Assembly: GCF_002101675.1 (NCBI RefSeq)
Contig: NZ_LQOY01000227.1
Location: 1-64,000 of the forward strand
Direction of reading: 5' to 3'
DNA length: 64,000 bases
DNA from: Mycobacterium gordonae
GTDB lineage: Bacteria > Actinomycetota > Actinomycetes > Mycobacteriales > Mycobacteriaceae
Below the pieces are notes generated by a model. The model worked only from the letters and a program-made list of their open reading frames with translations, did no database searches and was not told the DNA's origin. Shown here piece by piece: positions 16,829 to 25,188 of this stretch. Positions within the stretch are counted from its first letter, which is position 1, and each line of letters starts with the position of its first letter. The position numbers were made by a program, and so were the translations under genes.

Positions 16829-17565
16829 GGCACATGCACTCTCTCTCCAAGGAACAGTTGTGGCGGCAGCGCACCGAGTGGCCGCTGGCCCTGGTCGCCG
16901 TCGCCTTCCTGATCATGTACTCGGTGCAGATCCTGGCCCGGCCGCACGGGACGGAGGCGCGCATCCTGTGGCTGCTGTGCTGGGTCGCCTGGGCGATGTT
17001 CGTCGGGGACTACTTCGCCCGCCTAGTCCTGGCAGACAACCGCCGCGAGTGGTTCCTGCTGCATCTGCTCGATCTGGTGATCGTCATGCTGCCGTTCCTG
17101 CGGCCGCTGCGGATGGTGCGGCTGATCGTGCTACTCGGGGTGTTGCAGAGGGCCGTCGGTCACGCCGTGCGTGGCCAGATCCTGATCTACACGGTGTCCG
17201 GGGTCCTGCTGCTGGTCTACACCGGCGCCCTGGCGGTGCTGGATGCTGAACGCCAGCAGGTGGGCACCACGATCAACAGTTTCGGCAAGGCCGTGTGGTG
17301 GGCGATCACCACGGTGACCACCGTGGGTTACGGAAACCTTTATCCGGTCACAGTGACCGGACGCGTGGTCGCGGTCTTGTTGATGATGGGGGGCATCACC
17401 CTGATCGGTGTGGTGACCGGGTCGCTCGCTTCGTGGATCGTGCAGCGGGTCTCCGAAAACGACACGGCTAATCAGGTGGCGACGGCCGCTCAGATCGACG
17501 AACTGCGCGGTGAGATCCGGGAGCTGGCCGAACAGCTGCGGGCGCGGGAGGCGACGGGGGCTTAG
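16825..17565 (+). CDS. Two-domain potassium channel (voltage-gated-like)
   Basis: Up to 246 residues. The GTG at 16825 overlaps the HAD stop, but the ATG at 16834 has AGGGTGAGG just before it and may be the true start. Hydrophobic segments lie near 13-35, 44-60, 72-90 and 116-136. A re-entrant loop with the selectivity filter TTVGYGNLYP comes next, then a last membrane helix (VVAVLLMMGGITLIGVVTG) and a C-terminal coiled coil (IDELRGEIRELAEQLRARE). The RPLRMVRLIVLLGVLQR segment before the pore recalls a short S4. It should be a tetrameric K+ channel in the plasma membrane. Confidence 0.85.
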   Translation: MRHMHSLSKEQLWRQRTEWPLALVAVAFLIMYSVQILARPHGTEARILWLLCWVAWAMFVGDYFARLVLADNRREWFLLHLLDLVIVMLPFLRPLRMVRLIVLLGVLQRAVGHAVRGQILIYTVSGVLLLVYTGALAVLDAERQQVGTTINSFGKAVWWAITTVTTVGYGNLYPVTVTGRVVAVLLMMGGITLIGVVTGSLASWIVQRVSENDTANQVATAAQIDELRGEIRELAEQLRAREATGA

Positions 17566-17578
17566 GTCGGGCTGGCAG

Positions 17579-17600
17579 GTGATATCGCCGGTGCTATCAC
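17579..17600. repeat. 22-bp near-palindrome, copy 1 (GTGATA...TATCAC)
   Basis: Arms GTGATA and TATCAC enclose TCGCCGGTGC. A 25-base block (17577-17601) recurs with one change at 17713-17737, 136 bases away. This copy lies 14 bases after the potassium channel stop, in the convergent gap before the MFS gene end. It may be a protein-binding site or a transcription stop structure. Confidence 0.6.
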
Positions 17601-17667
17601 GTTTGAACTCGCATCATGCCTTGCCTTCCAGGGGCGGAAGTGACGGCTGTGACGAAACTCTGACACA

Positions 17668-18993
17668 TCAGTCACTTGTGTCCCGGCGGAGCTCGGCATG
17701 ACTCCCGCGGGAAGGTGATATCGCCGGCGCTATCACGCTCTCCAGCAATGTCCCTCGCGTCTCCGGCAGCCGATAGGTACACCAGAGGCTGATCAGGACC
17801 AGCGCCCCGAGCATGAGCCCGATGGTCCAGCTGCCGTAGCGGACGCTCAACGGCTCGGCGATCAGGGGCGGAACCGCGCCGCCGAGGATGCCGGAGACGT
17901 TGATCGCCAGGCCGGCGCCGGTGTAGCGGTGCGACGTCGTGAACAGCTCCGGCACAAAGGATGTCATCGGGGCGTAGGCAAACGCGGCGACCGCATACGT
18001 GCCGGTGATGGCCGCGGTGAACAACACCGGGTTGTCGGTGTCGATCAACGGCAGCACAGCGAACGACCAGGGCACTGCGACGGCCCATCCGGACAGGATG
18101 ACCGGACGCCGCCCGAACCGGTCGGACATCACGGCCGACAACGGAACCACCGCCGTCCACACCAGCCCACCGAGCAATCCCGCGACCAGGATCGCGTTGC
18201 GGGACAACCCGAGTGTGCCGTGCGCGTAGCTCACCAGGTAGGTGCCGGCCATGAACACGAAGGCGAACAGGGCCACGAAGCTGCCCGACGCCAGCGCCAC
18301 GGTGCGCCCCTGTTGGCCCAGCACTTCGGCAAGCGGCGCCCGCGGCGGCGCGCTCTGGCGAACGAACACCGGGGTCTCTTCGATGCTGACCCGCACATAC
18401 AAGGCGAAGGCAACCAGTAAACCGCTGAGCAGGAACGGGATTCGCCATCCCCAGTTGAGGAATGACGGGCTCGTCTCGCCGACGGTGGCGTTGACCAGAA
18501 GGAAGGTCACACCGGTCAGCACCATCGCGATTCCGGCGCCGATCGCGGTGAAGATGCCGTAGCGGCCGCGCTGGTCGAGCGGCGCGTATTCGGCTGCCAG
18601 CAAAGCCGATCCGGCCCACTCGCCGCCGACCGCGAATCCCTGCAGCAGGCGCAGTGTCAGGATGATCAGCGGCGCCGCCACACCGATCGTGGCCGCGCCC
18701 GGTGTGAGGCCCACCGCCACGGTCGAGAGACCCATGATCAATAGCGTGGCCACCAGCGTCGCTTTGCGTCCGATGCGGTCACCGAAGTGGCCGAATACGG
18801 CGCCGCCCAACGGCCGGGATATGAACGCGGCGGCGAACGTGCCCATCGAGGCGACCGTTGCCAGTGCCGGACTGAGGTCGGGGAAGAAGACCGTCGGGAA
18901 CGTCAAAGCCGCGGCGGTGCCGTAGATGTAGAAGTCGTAGAACTCGACGGTGGTGCCCACCATGCACGCGAACGCAATGTGTTTGACGTTCAC
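17668..18993 (-). CDS. MFS transporter, metabolite:H+ symporter type
   Basis: 441 residues from a GTG preceded by GAAGGGA. Twelve hydrophobic segments can be picked out. The loop between the second and third has GHFGDRIGRKATL, the MFS/MHS signature, and RLLQGFAVGGEWAGSALLAAEY is the diagnostic MHS motif. The start FACMVGTTVEFYDFYIYGTA is typical of ShiA/ProP-like symporters, so it probably imports an organic acid, shikimate-like compound or osmolyte with protons. M. tuberculosis has an MHS-type protein (Rv1200); correspondence is uncertain. The last ~25 residues contain the second 22-bp palindrome copy. Confidence 0.88.
   Translation of the reverse strand: MNVKHIAFACMVGTTVEFYDFYIYGTAAALTFPTVFFPDLSPALATVASMGTFAAAFISRPLGGAVFGHFGDRIGRKATLVATLLIMGLSTVAVGLTPGAATIGVAAPLIILTLRLLQGFAVGGEWAGSALLAAEYAPLDQRGRYGIFTAIGAGIAMVLTGVTFLLVNATVGETSPSFLNWGWRIPFLLSGLLVAFALYVRVSIEETPVFVRQSAPPRAPLAEVLGQQGRTVALASGSFVALFAFVFMAGTYLVSYAHGTLGLSRNAILVAGLLGGLVWTAVVPLSAVMSDRFGRRPVILSGWAVAVPWSFAVLPLIDTDNPVLFTAAITGTYAVAAFAYAPMTSFVPELFTTSHRYTGAGLAINVSGILGGAVPPLIAEPLSVRYGSWTIGLMLGALVLISLWCTYRLPETRGTLLESVIAPAISPSRGSHAELRRDTSD
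17715..17736. repeat. 22-bp near-palindrome, copy 2
   Basis: It differs from copy 1 by a single base (C for T in the centre), giving GTGATA, a core containing GCCGGC, and TATCAC. It lies inside the last codons of the MFS gene (encoding VIAPAISPS), so the repeat is tolerated in coding sequence. The shared 25-base block starts at 17713. Confidence 0.6.
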
Positions 18994-19030
18994 GATGTCC
19001 CTTCCGCTCTAGCCGTGCCGCGAATTCACC

Positions 19031-19648
19031 GTGCTAGGTTTGGCCGAGATGTTTCGCCGCCGCCTCACCGAAGCCCAGCATGTCATGCAGCCTGCTGTGC
19101 GGTTGCGCGAACAGGCCCAAGCGCTCGTCGATTACGTCGGACCCGGCGACACCGTCCTCGACGTCGGGTGCGGGACGGGGCATCTCTCGGTGTATCTGCG
19201 CGACATGTACGGGGTGGTGCCACACGGCATCGACGTCAAAGACGTCCGGCAGACCGACATTCCCTTCACGGAATTCGACGGCACGTCAATCCCGTTCCCA
19301 GACAACGCGTTCGACCACGTGATTCTCAGCGAGGTGTTGCACCACAGCCACGACCCGGTCCGGTTGGCCGCCGAATGTGACCGCGTCGCGCGCCGGCGCA
19401 TCATCGTGTTCGAAGACATGCCGCAGGGACTGGTAGGCAAGCTCGCGCTGCAGGCGCACATGCAGGCGTTCGCCTACTACCGGCGCTACCCGTTTCGACC
19501 GGCGCGCCTCGACGAGTACCGCCAGGCGCTTGCCTGGCTGGCCACGAAAGCGGTTGACGTGCAACGGATTGCTCAACCACCGGAGTGGCTGACCGTCTAC
19601 CCGCGGGTGCTGTTCATCTACGACCTGGAGGCGGGTGCTACCACGTGA
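19031..19648 (+). CDS. Class I SAM-dependent methyltransferase
   Basis: Up to 205 residues. The SAM-binding motif I is VLDVGCGTGHLSVYL, followed by an acidic loop GIDVKD, then DHVILSEVLHHSHDPVRLAAE and RIIVFEDMPQG, the type 11 methyltransferase layout. The GTG at 19031 is the furthest start; ATG at 19049 (MFRRRLTEAQ) is equally plausible and neither has a strong ribosome binding site. The substrate is unknown. It starts 37 bases after the divergent MFS start, and its end overlaps the end of the convergent cyp124 gene by 11 bases. Confidence 0.8.
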   Translation: MLGLAEMFRRRLTEAQHVMQPAVRLREQAQALVDYVGPGDTVLDVGCGTGHLSVYLRDMYGVVPHGIDVKDVRQTDIPFTEFDGTSIPFPDNAFDHVILSEVLHHSHDPVRLAAECDRVARRRIIVFEDMPQGLVGKLALQAHMQAFAYYRRYPFRPARLDEYRQALAWLATKAVDVQRIAQPPEWLTVYPRVLFIYDLEAGATT

Positions 19649-20933
19649 CCGGCAGCACCTTGATGCCGTGAATGAACTGCGACAGCAGTCGCCGCGGTTC
19701 CGCCGTCGCCACGATCTCGGGCATCTCGCGGCGCAGTTCGTCGAAAACCACCCGGATCTCCCGGCGGGCCAGGTTGGCGCCCAGACAGAAGTGCGCGCCG
19801 CCACCGCCGAACCCGACGTGCGGATTCGGGTTGCGTGCCACGTCGAAGCGCCACGGGTCGGCGAACTTCGACTCATCCCGGTTGGCCGAGCAGTACCACA
19901 GCGAAACCTTATCGCCCTCAGCCATTTTGGTGCCACTGAGCTCGAAGTCCCGGGTCAGGGTGCGGCGCATGTACACCACCGGTGAGGCCCACCGCACGAT
20001 CTCCTCGGTCGCCGTGTGCGCCAGTCCGTCGTAGTCGGCCCACCACCGGTCCCGTTCTTCGGGATAGCGGGACAGTGCGAGCACCCCGTGGCTGATCGCG
20101 TTGCGGGTGGTCTCGTTGCCGGCCACCACCAGCAGGATGAAGAACGTCGCGATCTCCGACGACGACAGCCGCTCGCCGTTCACCTCGGCTTCCACCAGGG
20201 CGGTGGTCAGGTCGTCGTGGTGGTTGACCCGGCGGTCCTCGGCCAACGCCGTGGCGTACGCACCGATGTCCATCGAAACCTGCAGGAACTCGCCGAAATC
20301 GGTGGCCAAATCCGGGTCGCCGAAGCCGAGAATCACATTCGTCCAATGGAATATCTTCTGATGGTCGTCCTCGGGGATGCCCATCATGTCGCAGATGATC
20401 TGCAAGGGCAGCGGCCCGGCGATCTCACTGACCAGATCGGCCCGGCGGTCGGGATGGTTGGCCATCATGGACGTCACCAGCTGATGAGCGCGATCCCGCA
20501 CCGACGCTTCGATGCGGGCCACCACTTTCGGGGTGAAGGCCCGGCTGACGATGGAGCGCAGCCGCTGGTGACGGGGATCGTCCATCACGATCATCGAACC
20601 GAAGTACTCGGCCAACTCCGGCGTCTGATCATTGATGGTGATGTTGGGGCTGGAGCTGAACAGCTCCGGGTGGCGGCTGGCGAAGAACACGTCGTCCAGC
20701 CGGGTCAGCGCCCAGTGCCCGTTGCCGGCGGTGAACCCTTCGAGTTCGATCGCCGGCCAGAACGAGATGGGCGCCTCGCGGCGCAAGGTGGCAAACGCGC
20801 CGTCGCGGTAGTCGTCGTCGAGCGCCCAGAAATCCAGCGAGCCCAGCGCGATGTCGGCCAGCGGGATCTCTGGTGGCGGCGTCCCATTCACCCGGGGCCT
20901 GAGGCCCGAGTCCGCGTCAGTTTTGAGGTCCAT
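19638..20933 (-). CDS. cyp124: Cytochrome P450 CYP124, omega-hydroxylase of methyl-branched lipids
   Basis: 431 residues, near identical in layout to Rv2266 (CYP124A1). The I-helix motif is VVAGNETTRNAISHG, the K-helix ExxR is in TEEIVRWASPV, and the haem Cys lies in GFGGGGAHFCLGANLAR. The start follows a very strong AAAGGAGG. Family knowledge: CYP124 hydroxylates the terminal methyl of branched lipids such as phytanic acid and of cholest-4-en-3-one. It needs ferredoxin and reductase, not encoded here. A perfect 9-bp hairpin lies directly upstream of the ribosome binding site. Confidence 0.92.
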   Translation of the reverse strand: MDLKTDADSGLRPRVNGTPPPEIPLADIALGSLDFWALDDDYRDGAFATLRREAPISFWPAIELEGFTAGNGHWALTRLDDVFFASRHPELFSSSPNITINDQTPELAEYFGSMIVMDDPRHQRLRSIVSRAFTPKVVARIEASVRDRAHQLVTSMMANHPDRRADLVSEIAGPLPLQIICDMMGIPEDDHQKIFHWTNVILGFGDPDLATDFGEFLQVSMDIGAYATALAEDRRVNHHDDLTTALVEAEVNGERLSSSEIATFFILLVVAGNETTRNAISHGVLALSRYPEERDRWWADYDGLAHTATEEIVRWASPVVYMRRTLTRDFELSGTKMAEGDKVSLWYCSANRDESKFADPWRFDVARNPNPHVGFGGGGAHFCLGANLARREIRVVFDELRREMPEIVATAEPRRLLSQFIHGIKVLPVTW

Positions 20934-20945
20934 GCATCCTCCTTT

Positions 20946-20967
20946 ACCTCCTCACCGTTGAGGAGGT
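20946..20967 (-). promoter_or_regulatory. Perfect 9-bp hairpin upstream of the cyp124 Shine-Dalgarno
   Basis: On the gene strand the arms are ACCTCCTCA and TGAGGAGGT around a 4-base loop, ending 4 bases before AAAGGAGG of cyp124. The 3' arm itself looks like a Shine-Dalgarno sequence and the 5' arm resembles an anti-Shine-Dalgarno, so pairing of CCTCCT with either GGAGG could control translation. Alternatively it is a repressor operator. No riboswitch class is recognised. Confidence 0.55.
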
Positions 20968-20989
20968 GCCACCGGCGAGCCTAGACCGC

Positions 20990-21346
20990 TCAGTGCGAGC
21001 ACATGGCGTGTCCGGGAGTCCCGGTGGAATGCGCGTCGTTGACCACGTTGCCGTCCACCACGATCTTGCAGGCGATGGTGCCCTGCCCCTGCGCGCTCAA
21101 CACGAAGACCTGACCGCCGAAACCCTGGAAGTCCGTCGACCATGGCAGCGGCACATTCACCGCACGCTGCTGACCGGACTGAGTCTGATACGAGATGTAT
21201 TCGGCCATCCCGGTGCCACTGACCTCGTAGTGAACCTGGGGGAATGCGCCCGGTGGTTTGAACGGGTCCGCGTGCGCCACACCATAGGTGGCGCCGAAGG
21301 CGGTGCCGGTGGCAATCAGGATCGAAGCTAAGCGACGACTGGTCAT
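20990..21346 (-). CDS. Secreted MmpS-like protein
   Basis: 118 residues. The N-terminus MTSRRLASILIATGTAFGAT is a signal peptide with a cut expected near VAHA-DP. The mature part VHYEVSGTGMAEYISYQT, VNVPLPWSTDF and IACKIVVDGNVVNDAHSTG follows the beta-rich C-terminal domain of MmpS proteins, including two cysteines. Unlike full MmpS it seems to lack a permanent membrane anchor, and no mmpL gene is next to it, so it may work as a soluble periplasmic protein. It diverges from the dehydrogenase at 21488 and lies just upstream of cyp124. Confidence 0.75.
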   Translation of the reverse strand: MTSRRLASILIATGTAFGATYGVAHADPFKPPGAFPQVHYEVSGTGMAEYISYQTQSGQQRAVNVPLPWSTDFQGFGGQVFVLSAQGQGTIACKIVVDGNVVNDAHSTGTPGHAMCSH

Positions 21347-21487
21347 GGTTGTTCATCGTGTCATCACCCGCGGCGCCACACCAGAGTTTCGCCCGCTTTA
21401 CCGGCGCAGCGACCGGCGGTCCGATGGTAGATGTCGCTTCGCCGCCCGCTTAGGGTGAAGCGGATAACCGAAAGAGGTGACTGGTCG

Positions 21488-22573
21488 ATGACGCAGAGTG
21501 GCGTTAAGCGGGTGGTGGTGTGGGGCACCGGTTTTGTGGGCCGGATGGTGATCACCGAGATCGTCAAGCATCCACTGTTCGAGTTGGTGGGTGTCGGCGT
21601 CAGCAACCCGGACAAGGTGGGCCGCGACGTCGGCGACATCTGCGGACTCGACGAACCGGTCGGCGTCACCGCCACCAACGACGTCGACGCCCTGATCGCC
21701 CTCGAACCCGACGCGCTGGTGCACTACGGCCCGACGGCCATGCACGCCAAGGACAACATCTCACTGATCACCCGCTTCCTGCGGGCCGGCATCGACGTGT
21801 GCTCGACGGCGATGACGCCGTGGATCTGGCCGACCATGCCGCAGAATCCGCCGAACTGGATCACCCCCATCACCCAGGCGTGCGAGCTGGGGGAGTCCTC
21901 CTGCTTCACCACGGGTATCGACCCCGGCTTCGCCAACGACCTGTTTCCGATGACCCTGATGGGGCTGTGCTCGGAGGTTCGCAAAGTTCGGGCCTCAGAA
22001 CTGCTGGACTACACCAACTACGAGGGCGACTACGAGCGGGAGATGGGCATCGGGCGCGAACCTGAGTTCAGCCCGATGCTGGAAAACCGCGACGTGCTGA
22101 TCTTCGCGTGGGGCGCCACCGTCCCGATGATCGCCCATGCCGCCGGCGTCATGCTCGACGAGATGACCACCACCTGGGACAAGTGGGTGACCCCCACCGA
22201 CCGCAAATCCGCCAAGGGCCTCATCAAGGCGGGCAACGTCGCCGCCGTCCGGTTCACCATCAACGGCCTCTACAAAGGGGAGACGCGCATCCAGCTCGAG
22301 CACGTCAACCGCATCGGGCTCGACGCCGCCCCGGACTGGCCGACCGGCCACGACAACGACGTGTACCGGGTGGATATCGAAGGCACGCCCAGCATCTTCC
22401 AGGAAACCGCGTTCCGCTTCACCGACGGCTCGGGCCGCGACGCCGCGGCCGCCGGATGCCTGGCGACCGGCATGCGGGCGCTCAACGCCGTCCCGGCGGT
22501 CAACGAGCTCTCCCCGGGCTGGGTGACCGCGCTGGATCTGCCACTCATTCCGGGTGCGGGTACGATCCGCTGA
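21488..22573 (+). CDS. DapB-like NAD(P)-dependent dehydrogenase
   Basis: 361 residues with the start at MTQSGVKRV, because AAGAGGTG stands upstream of ATG 21488; the longer frame lacks this. The nucleotide fold is VVVWGTGFVGRMVITEIVKHP, and the layout (VGVSNPDKVGRDVGDICG, then LVHYGPTAMHAKDNI, FTTGIDPGFANDLFPM) matches the dihydrodipicolinate reductase-like family of mycobacteria that also includes amine dehydrogenases. Lysine-pathway DapB is much shorter (~245), so this is not dapB. The substrate is unknown. Family members in mycobacteria often lie near P450 or lipid genes, as cyp124 does here. Confidence 0.8.
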   Translation: MTQSGVKRVVVWGTGFVGRMVITEIVKHPLFELVGVGVSNPDKVGRDVGDICGLDEPVGVTATNDVDALIALEPDALVHYGPTAMHAKDNISLITRFLRAGIDVCSTAMTPWIWPTMPQNPPNWITPITQACELGESSCFTTGIDPGFANDLFPMTLMGLCSEVRKVRASELLDYTNYEGDYEREMGIGREPEFSPMLENRDVLIFAWGATVPMIAHAAGVMLDEMTTTWDKWVTPTDRKSAKGLIKAGNVAAVRFTINGLYKGETRIQLEHVNRIGLDAAPDWPTGHDNDVYRVDIEGTPSIFQETAFRFTDGSGRDAAAAGCLATGMRALNAVPAVNELSPGWVTALDLPLIPGAGTIR

Positions 22574-22637
22574 CCAGCACTCATACAGTTCGTATAGGTT
22601 TTATCCATGAGTCGGGGGGACACGGGGATGAGGCCAG

Positions 22638-24500
22638 ATGGCAGATGGAGCTAGGCCCGCACTGGGCCTGTCGATCGGTGCCACGAACCTGGCCGCGGTC
22701 ACGCCCGATCACGCGATCACCCGCAAACCCGTCCTGACCCTCTACCGGCAGCGCCCGCCGGAGGTCGGGGTGCCGTCGGAGAATCCCAGGCTGGACGAAC
22801 CCGGTCTGGTGATCACCGACTTCGTGGACCGGGTGGGCGACCGGGTCGGCATCGTGGCGGCCGACGGTTCCGTGCACCGCAGCGAAGCGCTGGTTGCCGA
22901 CGGGTTGCGGGCGCTGGCCTACGCGGCAACCGGCGGGCGCGCCCTGCCCGACAATGTCGCGGTGACGTATCCGGCGCACTGGGCGCCGGCCGCGGTCGAC
23001 GCGCTGGGCGGTGCGGTGAGCCGGGTGTCCGAGTGGTCGCACCAAGCCACGCCGGTGACGTTGATCCCGGATGCCGCGGCCGCCGTGTTCGCGGTGCGGG
23101 CCAATCCGGGCATACCGGCCCGGGGGAACGTCGCGGTGTGCGATTTCGGTGGCAGCGGAACCAGCATCACCCTGGTCGACGCCAGCGCCGACTACCAGCC
23201 GCTAGGCCCGACCGTCCGTCACCACGACTTCTCCGGCGACCTGGTCGACCAGTCGCTGCTGAGCTACGTCATGTCCGAGATGCCCGGCACCGGTTCGTTC
23301 GACCCGTCCGCCACCGCGGCGATCGGGTCGCTGAACCGCTTGCGGGCTGCCTGCCGCACAGCCAAGGAGCGGCTTTCGGCCACGACGGTGACCACACTCT
23401 CCGAGGCGGTGCCGGGGCTGCGCGGGGAGATCCGGCTGACCCGCAACGAACTCGAGGAGACGATCCGCGGCTCGCTCGACGGCGTGGTCGGTGTGCTCGA
23501 GGAATCCCTGCGCCGCAACGCATCCGGGTTGGTCGCCATCGTCACGGTCGGCGGCGGCGCCAACATCCCGGCGGTGACGACGTCGCTGTCCGGCCGGTTC
23601 GGGGTGCCGGTGATCACCACGCCGCGTCCGCAACTGACCGCCGCCATCGGCGGCGCGCTGCGCGCCGCACGGGGCCCTGGTGATACCAGCGCGACGACGC
23701 TGACTCCGGCCGCGTCGCCGCCGGTGGCTCCGCCGGCGCCGGAGCCGTCCGCGGAGGAGTACCAGGATGTGCCCGCCGCCGCTCCGGTGTCGGCGATGCA
23801 GCCCGCGCTCGCGTGGTCGGAAGCACAGGACGAATCGCGCCTGATGCCGGCGCTTGCGTCTGACTCGGGTTCGGCTTCGGGTTCGGGTTCGGGCTACACG
23901 GCCGCCCGGCCGCAGATGAAGTTCGAGCGCGAAGAACGCCCGGAACCCGAGCCGAAGGCTTCGCCGATTCCCTGGTACCGCCTGCCGGCGGTGATCATCA
24001 TCAGCACGGTCGTCGCGGTGTTGCTGGTCGGCACCGCGGTGGCGATCGGGTTGACGTCGCACGGGAAGGGAAGCAAATCGCCGGGAGTCAACACGACCCC
24101 TCGTAGCTCCGCGCCGCCGCCTGCGACTACTAGCGAGAGCCCCAGTCCCGAGCCGCCGCCGGCATCGACGCCCGAACCCGCACCGACGACCCAGGCGCCG
24201 GCACCGCGCCCGCAGACCCAGGCGCCGGCGCCGGTGCAGACCACGCAGGCGCCGCCGCCGACGACCGAGGCGCCCGCACCCGCGACCACCACGGTGCCGC
24301 CGGCGACGACGACGCAGCCTCCGGTGACCACGGCGCCGCCGGTGCCGCAGGTACCGCAATTGCCGGGACCGGCCAACCCGAACCCGCCTGCGCCGCCACC
24401 GATTCCGCAGATACCGCAGATCCCGGGCCTACCGCAGCTGCCGGGGATAGCGAATGTGCCTGCGGTTCCTGCGGTTCCGGGCAGGCTGCAGGCCGGCTGA
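22638..24500 (+). CDS. Membrane Hsp70-like ATPase with Pro-rich tail (Rv2264c-like)
   Basis: 620 residues. The first ~340 form an actin/Hsp70-like ATPase: LSIGATNLAAVTP, NVAVTYPAHWAPAAVDALGG, VAVCDFGGSGTSITLVDAS and VTVGGGANIPAVTTSLSGRF. A variable Ser/Gly-rich region follows, then one membrane helix (LPAVIIISTVVAVLLVGTAV, about 450-470), then ~150 residues rich in Pro, Ala and Thr with repeated QAPAP/TTQAP units. It matches the proline-rich Rv2264c type. Topology should be ATPase inside and Pro-rich tail outside, suggesting a cell-envelope role. A GAGG lies 7 bases before the ATG. Its stop is 7 bases from the convergent acidic protein gene. Confidence 0.8.
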   Translation: MADGARPALGLSIGATNLAAVTPDHAITRKPVLTLYRQRPPEVGVPSENPRLDEPGLVITDFVDRVGDRVGIVAADGSVHRSEALVADGLRALAYAATGGRALPDNVAVTYPAHWAPAAVDALGGAVSRVSEWSHQATPVTLIPDAAAAVFAVRANPGIPARGNVAVCDFGGSGTSITLVDASADYQPLGPTVRHHDFSGDLVDQSLLSYVMSEMPGTGSFDPSATAAIGSLNRLRAACRTAKERLSATTVTTLSEAVPGLRGEIRLTRNELEETIRGSLDGVVGVLEESLRRNASGLVAIVTVGGGANIPAVTTSLSGRFGVPVITTPRPQLTAAIGGALRAARGPGDTSATTLTPAASPPVAPPAPEPSAEEYQDVPAAAPVSAMQPALAWSEAQDESRLMPALASDSGSASGSGSGYTAARPQMKFEREERPEPEPKASPIPWYRLPAVIIISTVVAVLLVGTAVAIGLTSHGKGSKSPGVNTTPRSSAPPPATTSESPSPEPPPASTPEPAPTTQAPAPRPQTQAPAPVQTTQAPPPTTEAPAPATTTVPPATTTQPPVTTAPPVPQVPQLPGPANPNPPAPPPIPQIPQIPGLPQLPGIANVPAVPAVPGRLQAG

Positions 24501-24507
24501 ATCCGGT

Positions 24508-25107
24508 TTACCTGCCGGCCTTTTCGCGGTCCTCGCGGTCCTGCTTGGTCGCCTCCAGGATCTGCTCGTTGAACTCTTTGTCTTTGTCGAGGTTGTCTTT
24601 GACGCGTTGTTCGGCTTCTTCGTTGAGTTCCTCGACCGACTTGTGCTCATCCTCGGCCGTCTCGTCGGCCGCGGCGGCGCGCTCACTTTCGGCGGTGTTC
24701 TTGGCCCGGCTGCCTTCGTCGTCGTCCGCGGAGTCGTTCGCAGCGGACTCATCCGAGTCGTCCGGCTTCTTGGTGGCCTCCGAGCCCTCAGACTTGGCCT
24801 TGGCGGCCGGTGAATCTTCGTCGTCGGCGTACCTGGGGTTGCCGTCGTCGTCGAGCCATTCGTTGACAGCGGTGCCGGTGATGGTTTTGCCGGAACCGGG
24901 CATCACCAGCGTGGGCTTGTCCTCGTAGGCCGTCATCATCTCTTTGGCCTTTTCTTTGGCCCCTTCGTCCGGTTCGGGCTTCTCGCTCGCCTGCTGGACG
25001 CCGTTGGTGTTTTCGTCGGTCTTTTCGTCGGCCTGGGCAGTACTCACGGCACCGTCGTCGGTCTTGCTGGCGTCCTGACCAGCCGATTCGTCCTCGTGCG
25101 CGGTCAT
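24508..25107 (-). CDS. Acidic, low-complexity hydrophilic protein
   Basis: 199 residues with ATG at 25107, chosen because AAGGGGG precedes it by 9 bases. Asp, Glu, Lys, Ala and Ser make up most of the chain, in long stretches such as DDSDESAANDSADDDEGSR. There is no signal peptide or membrane segment, and the last ~60 residues (SVEELNEEAEQRVKDNLDKD) look like a charged coiled coil. One ordered-looking piece is TLVMPGSGKTITGTAVNEWL near residue 70. It is probably intrinsically disordered. I do not recognise a family. Confidence 0.7.
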   Translation of the reverse strand: MTAHEDESAGQDASKTDDGAVSTAQADEKTDENTNGVQQASEKPEPDEGAKEKAKEMMTAYEDKPTLVMPGSGKTITGTAVNEWLDDDGNPRYADDEDSPAAKAKSEGSEATKKPDDSDESAANDSADDDEGSRAKNTAESERAAAADETAEDEHKSVEELNEEAEQRVKDNLDKDKEFNEQILEATKQDREDREKAGR

Positions 25108-25188
25108 ACCTGTGGCCCCCTTATGGAGTTGCTCTGCGACCCGACCCAGAGTGAGGGTTACCACATCGACGTCGCGCCGAAACTCCCG

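Noticed and set aside
23202..24359. 385-residue Arg-rich minus-strand frame opposite the Hsp70-like gene
   Set aside because: Produced by the GC-rich Pro/Ala codons of the real gene on the plus strand.
24180..24440. Repeated Pro/Ala/Thr codons considered as a DNA tandem array or CRISPR-like repeat
   Set aside because: Units vary in length and sequence and stay in frame with the Hsp70-like protein; they are protein low-complexity, not spaced repeats.
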